Below, piece by piece: positions 10,155 to 21,900 of a stretch of DNA of 64,000 nt; within the stretch, counting starts at the first letter, position 1; each line of letters starts with the position of its first letter. The position numbers and the translations under genes were made by a program. Origin of the DNA: Adiantum capillus-veneris (Eukaryota; Streptophyta; Polypodiopsida; Polypodiales; Pteridaceae); contig CM043964.1 in NCBI GenBank assembly GCA_014529385.2, positions 105,327,587 through 105,391,586 of the forward strand, in the 5' to 3' direction. Below the pieces are notes generated by a model. The model made no database searches, was not told the DNA's origin, and was given only the letters and a program-made list of their open reading frames with translations.

Positions 10155-11447
10155 TTAAAGACAATCAAAATTCATCCATTTAGTAAGCACCTTTCTATTG
10201 TTGAGACTGAATTCATACAATTCGGGAAAAAGTGGAAGTTCTTCACATGTAAGATCTACCCTGAGTTGTGCAAGAGTTGTGCTTGACATTGTCTCCATCA
10301 CAGTAAGTAGACTGTCTCGAAAGTAGAGCTCCATTGATAAATGTTTGTTCTCGAGGCTAGACTCTGTATCTTGGTTGAGTGGAATAAGCTTCCCACTAAG
10401 AAGATAATATCTAAAATAGTAAGACGACACTATGAAATTTTGAGAGCTTATAATGAACTTGCAAGTTTTAGACTTCTTTTGCAAAATAAAGATTTTGCTC
10501 TGTGATTGTTTCCTATCCCAATTATGATCTAAAAAGTCCAAACAGCTCTCAGACTTGCAAATGAACATTGTTGCGGTAGTTCTTATTTGCTCATCAAAGA
10601 AAAAATCTACAAACACTTCAAGAGGTATAAATAGTGCGAGGCGAACTATTTTTGTGGCAATTGAATACTTGAGGGACTTTTATATATCCTAAAAAAACTT
10701 ATTCCTAAAGCTTTCACTAGTTTGCGAAGCTGGCAAAGACCAATCCTTGCAGCTGTCAAAGGATGGAAGTGACAACAGAGCTACACGACCCCAACCAATG
10801 GAAGTTCTCGATTCCACATATATTATATCATAAAATAATATTCCATTATCTGCAAATTCCTTGTGTTGTCTTCCTCGGTACATTTGCTCACCAATAAATG
10901 CATGGAAAGCATCAAAAATCCCAACTATGCTCTCAACTGGTTGCCAATTTGTCCTATTCAATGGATAAATATCTGAAACATACCAAAGATGATATCCACC
11001 ACTTAACCTTCGAATATAATCATGCACTAAGTGAGATGCTCAAAATAACTTACAGTTGGGTCGATGTCTTGGAAAACTTGGAGGAGATGTTTGCAACCTT
11101 AAGTCTGCATGTTGGAAAGCATGTTGTATGAGGACCTCTTTCACCCGCTTGCTTTGTGCACACACTTTAAAATCTTTAAATTGTCCCTTGAAAGCCTCCA
11201 CGCAATCATTGCATTGCCTCCTCTTCCTCCTCCTAGTTTGCAGTAGAACCCAACTTCCGATAGTTATTCGAGATGGTATCCATGCTTGATCATCTGTAGT
11301 ATAACTGTTAAAAATGCTAACAGAGTCAATGGTAGTGCTAGGCCTTCGAGAAGTAGTCATGGTGTGCACTAGAATAAACAGAAAGGTTAGCACAAATATG
11401 AAAAAGGGAAGAAGTTTTGAGAGGGAAGTAGAGCTACTCAAAGTCAT
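10155..11447 (-). pseudogene. Unrecognised protein frame interrupted by three in-frame stops
   Basis: Three reading-frame blocks (11447-11040, 11027-10689 and 10616-10155) are all in the same frame and together form about 430 codons. They are separated only by a TGA at 11040-11042, a TAG at about 10689 and a TAA at about 10680. The N-terminus has a hydrophobic stretch (SLSKLLPFFIFVLTFLFILV) that could be a signal anchor, followed by a basic segment (TRRRKRRQCNDC). The middle reads GGYHLWYVSDIYPLN and FDAFHAFIGEQMYRGRQ. I do not recognise a family. The sequence CCAACT|GTAAGT at the first stop looks like a splice donor, but the distance to any acceptor in frame is too short for a normal intron. 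It is either a pseudogene or a mis-modelled intron-containing gene. Confidence 0.45.
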
Positions 11448-12162
11448 ATTTGGGCGGGAACATAGATACTAGATAGAGTCTTCAATGAAAGTTCTGAAAT
11501 TCCTCGGTACATAGTTAGTACGACTTATGGCATTTATGCCTTGAAAGCGTGAAATTGTGCAATTTGATGAACAAAAATAATATTTTCTTTCTTTTTTATA
11601 AAAGAGCTTGGCTCCAAAATGTCAATTTTCAACGTAACGTAAGCCTCTTCCTCATTGGTCGAGCGCCACTCTCTCTTTAGAACTGAAAGGCCCAAAAGTG
11701 ACTCCAACTTTCTCCTAATGAATATTCTCTTTTAGATCCTTGTGAAGAAACGTTGTACTAGGCTTTTGAGTTTTCATAGATTCTATGGGAATGCCCTCGC
11801 ATGTGACTTTTCAATAGTCAACCTCTTTGATAAATTTCTTGTACATCTTCGACTCATTGAAGATAACATGTGAACTACGAAGTACTTTGAGAGATTCTGG
11901 GTTCCAAAGATGATATTCCATCTCTCCGTTTGTATGTGTGCTTGTTGGTTACTAAGCCTCGCTATCTTATTGTAGAGACAGTGAGAGAACCACGTACATC
12001 AATGTCAAACCATGGAACGGAGGCGACTCCACTATTGCATGAAGGCTACAAAGAGGTTGCCAGGCCCTTGGAAAACACACTCAATCCCTGTCTACTTGAA
12101 GCTACACTCAACTACATACCAGGCAAAAAATGCTAACTACGACACCCGCAAGCGAATCTTGT
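11448..12162. other. Intergenic, no recognised feature
   Basis: AT-rich sequence without a convincing ORF, domain or repeat. Short plus-strand ORFs at 11930-12230 have no recognisable motif, and one crosses the retrotransposon boundary, so they were not called. Confidence 0.55.
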
Positions 12163-12180
12163 CAATTTGTTGGGATGCGG

Positions 12181-13888
12181 TGTCAAGAGTTGGCGGTCTT
12201 GCCAGGAAGACTGTGAAGGCTTTCACTTAAGCAAGCTTAGTGTTTGTAGCAAATACATTGTGTGTATCCATTGGAATCTTACACGCAGACACACACATAC
12301 GCACATGTGAAACCCTCAAAACAAAACAAAGATGAAAACATTAAGTCTTTAATTGTATCTAATCAAAGGTAAGATGAAAGGGTTCACTCATGCATTTATA
12401 GCAGCAAGTCGTTGTGTTCCAAATAGACTACGAATGGTTCTTTGAAACTGTAACTTAGTGCTTACAAAGATGTAGATGTTTTGCCTAGTGATAGGAGTGA
12501 GCTGTGTGTACAAGTCTTCTTGGTTCATAGTAATATTAAGAAAGCAAGGCTCAACCCCTAGAGGAGAATAAATATGTGTACATCGAAAGAATTAGAGTAG
12601 TCTAGTAGAGGCAAAATAAGAGGATGTGGAGAAAGAAGAATTTCTCGCAGCCTTTCCGGCCCAAAGAGTAACACAATTCTCTGTTGAAAGTGGATTTTAT
12701 GGCTAATACAAACGTTAATCCTAATATTTTGCACAAAGTGAAAGGGTTGAAAGGTTACACAATTGGGATTATTCATCTAAGAAAGTTTAGAAAGCAGTCA
12801 AACAATGGAGGAAAGAGATAAGAGAGACAACCATCACACAAAGACCCACACAAGCTCAAGCCAAAGAAGTGAAGCACACCTCAAGACTTTGTGGTCTTGT
12901 AGCCAACTTGATGAAGTAGAAGATGAGTAGTAGTACCCAACACCATTTGAGAGCCACCAACAATGCGTCCTTATTGATGAAAGAAGGTTACATAAAGTGT
13001 ATGAGTATTACAAGTGAGGAGATAGAAGGCTTGAGGCATGAAGTAGCAAGCTCAAGATGTGTTTGGCTGAATTTGAAAGAAAGTTTTACTCAAAGAGATG
13101 ACTGTGAGGTTGGGTGATGGCTTGATAGAGTGGCTTGATTGTGGGGATTACTTGAGCGGTTGATTGCTTGATGTCCAAGTGAGGGCAAGAGGCTCTATTT
13201 ATAGGTGAAGTTTCCCCTTGAAGAAGATATTTGCTTAGAAATATCCAATGGATTTGTGTGACAAGTGTCTATATTTTCAAAATATCTTGAAATTATCTTC
13301 AAAGTTTCTAGATCTTTCTCTTCAAGAAATATCTAGAGGTTCTTTTAGATCTTTTTCTAAAGATCTTCTCCTTGCCACCACATGTCGAGGGTTAAGCCTC
13401 CAAGAGTTGTTGAGCTATGGTGGGAACATGTGCATAAAGTAGCTTCATAAAAAATTGAAAGAGAGCTTGGCATACATCATGGATGACATCAAACAAACTC
13501 GTAACCACTTTTCTAAGGGATTTTTTTAGGTCCATAATTACTCCAAAGTGCACCTACTATGTGTAGAATGACACCTCATGGGGTATACTATGACTAAGGC
13601 CACTTTTGGCCATGCTACACATGTCATATGCCACCTAGGATTCCTAGTAGATAGGAGGTATGTTTTATAGGCTCATTTCATCATGGCTCCAAGGAGAGGT
13701 TCACAAAGAAGCCCGAGATCATAGGATGAAGCCCATTTCCAACAGGAGTGACACATCAGACTTGACTAGCTTTTTGCATGCTAAATAGAAAATGCATATA
13801 CTCATGCACACTTAAGGCATACACGTAAAATCCATAATATTATAGGGATTAGCGTCCATTCCCACTATGCACGTGCCACGATACGACA
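12181..13888 (-). repeat. 3' LTR of Ty3/gypsy element A
   Basis: On the minus strand it begins TGTCGTATCGTGG and ends CTCTTGACA. It lacks a 33-bp segment that the other LTR carries near 17165-17200. A TATAAATAG box lies on the minus strand at 13195-13203. Short ORFs inside (e.g. near 12923 and 13248) also occur in the other LTR and are not genes. Confidence 0.92.
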
Positions 13889-16189
13889 TCCACCCCCTCT
13901 AAACCTGCACATCCTCCGGTATGTGCCACAACCGATGTTTGCAGGTTTGACTCTCTTGGAGTTTCTTCTTCTTTATCTTCACTGAGTGATTCCAAACCTT
14001 CATTCTCGCTTACTTCATCAGCCAGATGACTATCCTCTCTTCTTTTGAATACCTTGATTCTCTTTCTTGCAATGGGTATCTTTATCTCTGTTCCATCCAA
14101 TTCAGCCAGGGTGTAAGTGGCATTGTCATGTATGTACTTGACTATATACGGTCCAAACCATCTTTTTGAAACCTTTCGCATGATAGTATATTGGTTATCA
14201 AGACTATTGTCATACCTTCCTTCTTAGCCTGTGTCGTCTATCAAAGTAGTCCTTGCTTTTCAACCTGGCACTCTTCAATGTTTCTTTTGCAACCTCAATG
14301 TCTTCAAGCCTTCTTTCTAGCTGTTTGATATGCAAGGCAAGGAGCTCTTCTCTTCTAAGCCCATCTTTCCAAGGTAGCACATTCCAAGTGGGAATGGTCT
14401 CTTCAATGGGCATTACAGGATTTTGACCATACATCAATTCTGCAAGCATGTAGCCAGTCTACTGAGTTGTGTGTCGTGCGATCAGTCCATAGAGCATATG
14501 GTAATAGTTTTGGCCACTCACTAATTCTCCCTTCACAAGATTTAGCCAAGGCTTTGATGATTGGCGGATGCCCTCTTTCACTTTTTCCGTTGCCTTCCGG
14601 ATTGTAAGCGGTGGTAAGGGAAAGCTTGATTCCTATCCTGGAAAAGAATTCCCTTGCTTCCTCGGCATCCATCTCTCCTCTGTCTGCAGTTAACTTTCCC
14701 ACACAACCATAGCTGTAGATTACGTCCTCAAAGAAAAATTTACATACTGCCTCTGTAGTCTTTGTCCTTAAAGCTCGCCCTTCAACTTGGCTAGTCAAGT
14801 CTTCTCTTGCAAGAACCAAGTACCTCATCTGCTAGAGTCCTAAAGGCATGGTGACTAGATCCACAACCCATTTGTAACGCATGGCTAGTGGATGAGTAGG
14901 ATATAACCTATCACGATGTCGCACATTTGAATACATTTGACATGTTACACATGATTCCACAAAGTGGGATACATCCTTGTACATACCTTTCCACCAATAC
15001 CTTTCCTTTAGCTTTGAAAAGGTTGCCCACACACCATGGTGTCCAGCCCATAGGTTCTCATGAAACTCCTGCTTGAGCTTTACTTGACTCTGTTTGTTAC
15101 ATACTACCCTTTGTGGTATAGAACCCCTTTGTTTTGGATGTTTCCATAAGTAACCATCCTGCAGAAAGTACCCATATGCTTTTCTACGTATCCTCTTAAA
15201 CTCATGCTCAGACTAATCACCCTATTTTGTTAAAGTACTCAAATAACGACTAATAAGAAACCAATCTCCTTCATACCCATCTTCTAAAAACAACTCAAGT
15301 GCACTAGGTATGCCAACATGATTAATGGAGTAGAACCTTGTGCCTACATCTTCACTATCATCCATCATGTCTTGCTCATCCTCATACCTTGCCCTTGATA
15401 GCATATCCGCTACCGGATTGTCTTTTCCTGCAATATGCTTGAACTCAGGATTCAAGGACTTAATGTAGGCAATCCATCTTAGCATGGCAATGTCTGGTGT
15501 TGAGCAACTTGTAATCATTCCAAGGAGTGGCAGACAATCTGTTTTCACAATCACAAATGCTCCAATCAAGTACTCCTTTTCACACTTTAGTGTTGTAACC
15601 ATGCCTCACAACTCCCGTTTTACCTGTGGGTAGTTCCTTTGCTGAGTACTTAGAACCTTGGCTCCAAACCTTACCACATACCTATGTCCCTCTTCGTCAT
15701 CCTGCCCAATTGCCCATTCAATTCTTAACGGATTCGTATCCATTGTCACTATTACTAGCTTTCCACACTCATAGTTTACCTTTCTTAAAGTCAATGTTTG
15801 TTGTAGCAAATCCTTTAGCTTTCTTATAGCCCTTGCTTGTGCGTCTCCCCAATGAAACTTTTGATTTTTCCTTAACAACTGGTACAAGGATCTGCTACAT
15901 GTGCATAATGTGGAATCCATATAACATAAAACACACATGCACCAAGAAATCTGCGAACTTCACTCACTGATATGCATACCTCCTTCATCTTCTGAATTGC
16001 ATGAATTTTTGCTGGACAAGGTCGTCTCCCATTGGGACCACACATGTGCCCAACAATCAACACCTCCTTCACTCCTAACACAGACTGTTGTCCTGAGAGG
16101 GTAAGGTTCACCTCTTCCAGTCTGGATAGGATCTTATCACAATCATCTATGTGTTGTGCCACAAAGCTGCAGCACCCCTTGGAATCCAA
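13849..16189 (-). pseudogene. Pol remnant of element A: RT C-half, RNase H, integrase
   Basis: Blocks in order: 16189-15872 (RT thumb/connection, 'GVKEVLIVGHMCG', 'EVRRFLGA'), 15938-15606 and 15602-15222 (RNase H, 'VNYECGKLVIVTMD', 'LSRARY'), 15032-14832 (integrase zinc head, 'ESCVTCQMY' and 'WVVDLVTMPLG' with the first catalytic Asp), 14828-14403 (catalytic core, 'LTADRGEMDA' and 'GNGKSERG' carrying the second Asp and the Glu), then 14449-14210 and 14181-13849 (C-terminal 'RWFGPYIVKYI'). The blocks change frame several times and contain stops. The 'LVLAREDLTSQVEGRAL' wording is unlike the other gypsy integrases in this window and resembles a lineage I associate with fungal and seed-free-plant elements. 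Confidence 0.88.
13889..13901 (-). other. Polypurine tract of element A
   Basis: On the minus strand AGAGGGGGTGGA directly precedes the 3' LTR (TGTCG...). Its position fixes the LTR boundary at 13888/13889 and the orientation of the element. Confidence 0.8.
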
Positions 16190-16206
16190 AGCTTCATCTT
16201 TATTAC

Positions 16207-17089
16207 TTACTTCACATCAAGATTTGTGAGTTTTACTTTTAAATCCCTCATACCTTTCACAAGCTCATCTATTACAGCGTCATCAACTTTTGGAAGTATA
16301 AAGGAAGAAGGCTTTACCATCTTTTCAGAAGCTGTGGAGGTAGATGGTGCACTACCAACAACCATCTTATCCCGTTTCCTTTGGCGCTTGACAAGTAATG
16401 AAACAGCAGCTTCAACTTCGTTCCAATCTGTCTTCAGTCCCTCCTCAGCATCTTTGTCCTCAAGAAGTAGCTCCAATTGCTCCTGGAGCTCCTTTCCTGT
16501 TGCTTGTAAGAAGAGCTATGTCTTTTTTGAGTCAAGTGTGGCCTTCTCTGTCCTTGTGAGTTGAGCATATCGTCGCTCAAACTCCCTGAGTAGCTCTATT
16601 GGAGAGAGCCCCTCCTTCGGCTTGACTACCCACTCCAGGAAATTTCTCTTTGTTACTCTCTCAGAGTCCTCCATGAAATACTCCTCCTTCATTGCTAGCT
16701 TGAACTCCTCTCAATTTCTTCCATGCTCATTCTTGATTCCTCTCACATGCGCATGGAAGAAATCAAGAATGAGCATGGAAGAAATTGAGAGGAGTTCAAG
16801 CTAGCAATGGAGCATCTCATCTTTGGAGCATCTCATCTTCTAGAACATGATGCAACTCCATCTCCTTTACATAGCCACAAAGATACTTTGTCACATCTTT
16901 CCCATTAAACTGATCCATTTTGTGCACCACTACTTGAATAGCTTTGGTTGCTGACAACTCTCGTCTTTCTGTAGCATGCTGTTGTTGCATAAACAAGGCA
17001 AATGCTTGAAACATTTGCATTGTAGCGGGATCAAAAGTCATACCTTGCTGCTGCGGATGATGATCACCCATGGTTGAAGTAGCTTTCAA
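16207..17089 (-). pseudogene. Gag remnant of element A
   Basis: The block 17089-16817 starts MKATSTMGDHHPQQQG and has a Met/Gln-rich helix ('MQMFQAFALFMQQQ') followed by 'VVHKMDQFNGKDVTKYLCGY', typical of the start of a Ty3-type capsid. A second block, 16476-16207, is Lys/Glu-rich and ends 'ELVKGMRDLKVKLTN'. Between them lies a 49-bp inverted duplication (16690-16809) that breaks the frame. No zinc knuckle or protease remains, consistent with the internal deletion. Confidence 0.65.
16690..16809. repeat. 49-bp perfect inverted repeat inside gag of element A
   Basis: The left arm 16690-16738 (CATTGCTAGCTTGAACTCCT...) and right arm 16761-16809 are exact reverse complements, separated by 22 bp. 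Just beyond the right arm GGAGCATCTCATCTT is duplicated in tandem. This looks like a fold-back duplication made during reverse transcription or repair; it inverts part of the gag sequence. Confidence 0.93.
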
Positions 17090-17119
17090 ATCCCCACTAA
17101 CTCACCCTGACAAAATTCA

Positions 17120-17140
17120 CGTCGGGTTCACCAAAAAGTG
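17120..17140 (-). other. Primer-binding site of element A (probable)
   Basis: Next to the 5' LTR, the plus strand reads GTCGGGTTCACCA a few bases from the LTR end, which looks like a tRNA 3' end with CCA. The minus strand therefore has TGGTGAACCCGAC as the primer site. I could not assign the tRNA. Confidence 0.6.
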
Positions 17141-18882
17141 TGTCAAAGAGCTGGCGGTCTTGCCAAGAAGACACTAGGCCTCTAGCTGTGAGGGTTTGTG
17201 GGGAGACTGTGAAGGCTTTCACTTAAGCAAGCTTAGTGTTTGGAGCAAATACATTGTGTGTAGCATTGGAATCTTACACACAGACACACACATACGCACA
17301 CGTGAAACCCTCAAAACAAAACAAAGATGAAAACATCAAGGATTTGATCGTATCTAATCAAAGGTAAGATGAAAGGGTTCACTCATGCATTTATAGCAGC
17401 AAGTCGTTGTGTTCCAAATAGACTACGAATGGTTCTTTGAAACTGTAACTTAGTGCTTACAAAGATGTAGATGTTTTGCCTAGTGATAGGAGTGAGTTGT
17501 GTGTACAAGTCTTCTTGGTTCATAGTAATATTAAGAAAGCAAGGCTCAACCCCTAGAGGAGAATAAATATGTGTACATCGAAAGAATTAGAGTAGTCTAG
17601 TAGTGGCAAAATAAGAGGATGTGGAGAAAGAAGAATTTCTCGCAGCCTTTCCGGCCCAAAGAGTAACACAATTCTCTGTTGGAACTGGATTTTATGGCTA
17701 ATACAACGTTAATCCTAATATTTTGCACAAAGTGAAAGGGTTGAAAGGTTACACAATTGGGATTATTCATCTAAGAAAGTTTAGAAAGCAGTCAAACAAT
17801 GGAGGAAAGAGATAAGAGAGACAACCATCACACAAAGACCCACACAAGCTCAAGCCAAAGAAGTGAAGCACACCTCAAGAATTTGTGGTCTTGTAGCCAA
17901 CTTGATGAAGTAGAAGATGAGTAGTAGTACCCAACACCGTTTGAGAGCCACCAACAATGCGTCTTTATTGATGAAAGAAGGTTACATAAAGTGTATGAGT
18001 ATTACAAGTGAGGAGATAGAAGGCTTGAGGCATGAAGTAGCAAGCTCAAGATGTGTTTAGCTGAATTTGAAAGAAAGTTTTACTCAAAGAGATGACTGTG
18101 AGGTTGGGTGATGGCTTGATAGAGTGGCTTGATTGTGGGGATTACTTGAGCGGTTGATTGCTTGATGTCCAAGTGAGGGGCAAGAGGCTCTATTTATAGG
18201 TGAAGTTGCCCCTTGAAGAAGATATTTGCTTAGAAATATCCAACGGATTTGTGTGACAAGTGTCTATATTTTCAAAATATCTTGAAATTATCTTCAAAGT
18301 TTCTAGATCTTTCTCTTCAAGAAATATCTAGAGGTTCTTCTAGATCTCTCCAAATATCTTCTCCTTGCTGCCACATGTCGAGGGTTAAGCCTCCAAGAGT
18401 TGTTGAGCTATGGTGGGAACATGTGCATAAAGTAGATTCATAAAAAAATGAAATAGAACTTGGCATATATCATGGATGACATCAAACAAACTCGTAACCA
18501 CTTTTCTAAGGGATTTTTCTAGGTCCATAGTTACTCCAAAGTGCACCTACTATGTGTAGAATGACACCTCATGGGGTATACTATGACTAAGGCCACTTTT
18601 GGCCATGTCACACATGTCATATGCCACCTATGATTCCTAGTAGATAGGAGGTATGTTTTATAGACTCATTTCATCATGGCTCCAAGAAGAGGTTTACAAA
18701 GAATCCCAGGATCATAGGACGAAGCCCATTTCCAACAGGAGTGACACATCAGACTTCGACTGGCTTTTTGCATGCTAAATAGAAAATGAATATACTTATG
18801 CACACTTAAGTCATACACATAAAATCCATAATATTGTAGGGCTTAGCTTTCATTCCCACTATGCACGTGCCACGACATGACA
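17141..18882 (-). repeat. 5' LTR of Ty3/gypsy element A
   Basis: Direct repeat of 12181-13888 with scattered substitutions (a few percent by eye) and a 33-bp extra segment near its left end. A TATAAATAG box on the minus strand lies at 18190-18198. LTR divergence implies an insertion that is not recent. Confidence 0.92.
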
Positions 18883-19656
18883 ACGGCCTTTTGTTGCATC
18901 TTTTGTGTGAACAATCTCTTCCACCTAGAAAAGTCATGTGTCAATAACCCATGTGAATAACGTCTTACAACCCATGTGTAAAGACTAGCCACTCGTCTTT
19001 GTGCAGAGGCAGCCACATCTTATGCTCATGTGTCAAAATGATGTCCCTATGTATATGCCTATATAGAGGCACATTATGCTGAATAAAAGTAAGTCTATCA
19101 TTTTGCAACTATACTTCTTGCCACCACTGACAATTCTGATGACGAGAACGACAACATTGTTGGCTTGGTATATGATGATATATTGTGAGGATTCTCTCTT
19201 GTGTGTCAGGGAGGCTTGTGTGTGTGCCTACACCCTAATATTTTGTGTGCATACACCCTTTGTGTCTAGGGGAGGCAGATTTGTGTTCAAGGGGAGACTT
19301 GTGTTTTGTGTGCCTCACCCTAATGTGTTTTGAGGGGAGAATAATCTTGTGTGAGTGATACGCAACCAAAACCCACATAAGGGAGGATTGTTGAGATGCG
19401 GGCTTTTGTTGCATCTCTTGTGTGAAAAATCTCTTCCATCTAGAAAAGTCATGTGTCAATAATTCATGTGAAGAACCTCTTATTACAACCCATGTGTAAA
19501 GACAAAACTCTTGTATTTGTGCATAGGTAGCCACATCTTATGCTCATGTGTAAAAAGGTTTTCCCTTTGTATATGCCTATATAGAGGCACATTATATTGA
19601 ATAAAAGAAAGTTTTATCATTTTGCAACTATACTTTATTTTATTGTGTGCCCAATT

Positions 19657-21900
19657 TCAAGACCCTAAGCTAACTCTATTCTAATCATCCTTATACAATG
19701 AGTTGGTGGCTTCCCCAAATTCTTACTCTAGTCATCGAGCAGATAGTAGGATCCTTTTTTATCTCCAAAGGAGCTTGGGTGAATAGTATCATATACATGG
19801 GATTCCTTTTAAGCGTGAACTTCCTCCAAACAGGATGTGGTTCCGTATTGTCTGTGGCATTATCTTTAAGTAATCTTTCCTTGAATTTGAGAATTTCATA
19901 CTTGACAAGAGGATAAGGAAGCAATTGTTGATGCCATGTGTCTATAATTTGTTGGGAAGTCAACTGGGAGACATTGGAAAAATATAATACTCCCTATTCC
20001 TAGGCCATTGCTATCTTCCATATATCCTCTGTCTCCTATTTGATATTCACTTTCAAGGCCTTTTCAACTTTAGTAGTGAAGTTAGTTGGGGGGTTCACCA
20101 TTCAGTACCCCCTATATAACGTGCATTGATGGGGTATTAAAACCCCCCCTCTTTTAACATGTTTGAATGAATAAGATGACCCCTTATTTTAGGAAATTTT
20201 TTCAAAATTGAATATAAAAACCCCTTATTTTAATGTATCTTTGTTAATTGTCTTAAATTTTTGCATTTTAAAACCCCTCCTATCGAACTCACATTATACA
20301 TTAACATGATTACATAGTGCACCCCCCGAGTGAAGTTATCTACTGGTCCTTGCTCATCCTTGAGTTTGACTGGAGTTGACTCTAGAGGTGTGGAGGTGGC
20401 ATTGGTCTCTCCTTCAAATTGCAAGACTTGGAAAGCCTCTATCTCCTTTGGTATTGGGTCAAGAGTGTCCTCATTGAGTAGCATTTTTTTGCTTTTTAGT
20501 TTCACTTGAGCAACCTTCAAAGCTACTTACAAATCTGCAATTTTCTTTTAGTAAGTATCTTCCTTGTTCATACATGACAGAGACAGCTCTCGAGTCTCAT
20601 CTCTACATTTACTCCAGCTTTAGCTTAGTATCATGGTCTTTATTTTGCTTCTCCATGGCATGGTATGCCAAATCTGAACCTTGTATTGTTAAGATGATTG
20701 GATTTACTTTTGAGTTTTTCAAGAAGCTCATTCTGATATTTTACTCTCACTTCTTTCTGAGCTACCTAGAGTTTGCTACCTCAATTGAGTTTGCATCCAT
20801 TGGGCATGAGCTTTGTGTCCAATAGAGTTGTGTTGGCCTCTTGTAGCTTCCTCTCTTAATATTTTTGTGAGATGTTTCACAATGGCATCCATGGTCTGCA
20901 ATTCGTCTGTGTGTTTATGTTTTTTCATTTGCAAGTCTTTGACTGTTGCATGTGTCTTATTATGCATATTACAATATTCATCCAGTAGAGCATCTATGAT
21001 TTTGACCCTTGTGGCCCAATAATTCTCCCTGCTCTGTAGAGTGTGGATGCTTTGTTGCTGCGAGCATACTTTGTTTTTCAAAAGGTCCACCAATTGAGTG
21101 GATGTGATCAACAAAACCATCAATGTCCTCTAAAGGAGCCATTTGATTGGTTGTAGATGTGTTGGAATTCTCTCAAAGTTCTATTTGATCAGCATTGAGT
21201 CTCTTTTTTCTTCTTTTTCAGGTGACGTCGCTTCCCTTGGAGTTAATACCAGCTAATCCTCTTTGTCATCTTCTTACTGAGTTGCTCTTGCATTATAGTT
21301 TCACTCCAGGGTTTTGGTTATATAGCTTCTTGTGTTGCATCTGGTGTTTTTTCTTGGATAGGAGAGAGCATTTTGTGAGAGGTTTGAGGGTATTAGTGCT
21401 TTTTGATTCCTCCTCTCTTTCTTTTTCTTGCTCTTCTTGCCCATAAATTTGTTCTAAGTAAGCTAATGGGTCCATTTCCTTTTTTGTGTATAGTGGATTG
21501 TTTGTACATAATTTCCAAGGGTTGGAGTACTCTTCAAAATCATTTATAAGCCCTCTTTCTCACTCAAATACCTCCTTCTTGCGTCGGAGTTGAGTTGCTC
21601 TTTGTGAAAATTCTTTAATGATGATAGGTGGAGACATTCATACTCTTTTACTTTGTCTTTCCTCCACCTTCTGTTTGCCTTTAGGTTCTCTTTTCTTCTC
21701 TTCCTCAATATCTATGTCAGGATCACTTTCTGAAGAGGGTTGTTTTTTGGGCTCCTCCGTTGGGCCTTCATCGCTCTCTTCATCTTCGTCTACAGATTGC
21801 TGAATGATTCTTCTTTTTTACCTTTTGATGAGAGGTGTGACCTCCTCATCTTCTTCTTCTTGCTCCTCATTTCTTATGCCAGCTATGAGCCATGCTTCTA
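19657..21900 (-). pseudogene. Degraded coiled-coil ORF of the older retroelement
   Basis: Minus-strand blocks at 21475-21293, 21123-20776 and 20520-20230 (the last two in one frame) are Glu/Lys/Gln-rich and coiled-coil-like. Block 19963-19691 reads LLPYPLVKYE, PVWRKF and TRVRIWGSHQ. This matches, in order and spacing, LPYPLLKYE, PKWRKA and PRIRTWKAQE in the giant element's downstream ORF (about 24450-24180). So this is a diverged relative of that ORF with many stops. With the integrase remnant at 49631-51053 it probably forms one older element, split by the giant insertion. Confidence 0.6.

Larger units (their letters stand above)
12181..18882 (-). mobile_element. Ty3/gypsy LTR retrotransposon A, internally deleted
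   Basis: Two directly repeated LTRs (12181-13888 and 17141-18882) flank about 3.25 kb of internal sequence read on the minus strand, so the 5' LTR is the right one. Internal order is a gag fragment, a Lys/Glu-rich segment, the second half of RT, RNase H and integrase. The first half of RT and the protease are missing. The purine-rich tract and a tRNA-like primer site lie at the expected ends. The element sits inside the left LTR of the small element at 12168. The flanks TGCGG (left) and ACGG (right) only partly match, so the target duplication is degraded or slightly misplaced. Confidence 0.9.
12168..19651 (+). mobile_element. Small LTR element (TRIM-like or deleted), split by a Ty3/gypsy insertion
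   Basis: A right LTR begins TGTTGAGATGCGGGC at 19389, directly after a purine-rich AAGGGAGGAT. A left LTR begins TGTTGGGATGCGG at 12168-12180, is interrupted by the gypsy element at 12181-18882, and resumes at 18883 with the same downstream sequence (CTTTTGTTGCATC..., CATGTGTCAATAA, CTATATAGAGGCACATTAT). The two LTR 3' parts correspond at 18886-19119 and 19404-19640. The internal region is only about 270 bp and shows no protein. CAATT at 12163-12167 and again at 19652-19656 is a candidate 5-bp target duplication. The exact LTR 3' end is uncertain. Confidence 0.75.

Noticed and set aside
12923-13442. Small ORFs in the LTRs of element A (also 18249-18443)
   Set aside because: They lie inside LTRs, differ between the two copies by frame-affecting changes and have no domain.
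12176-18887. Target duplication of element A
   Set aside because: TGCGG and ACGG(C) only partly match; I do not claim a duplication, only that the element interrupts an LTR.
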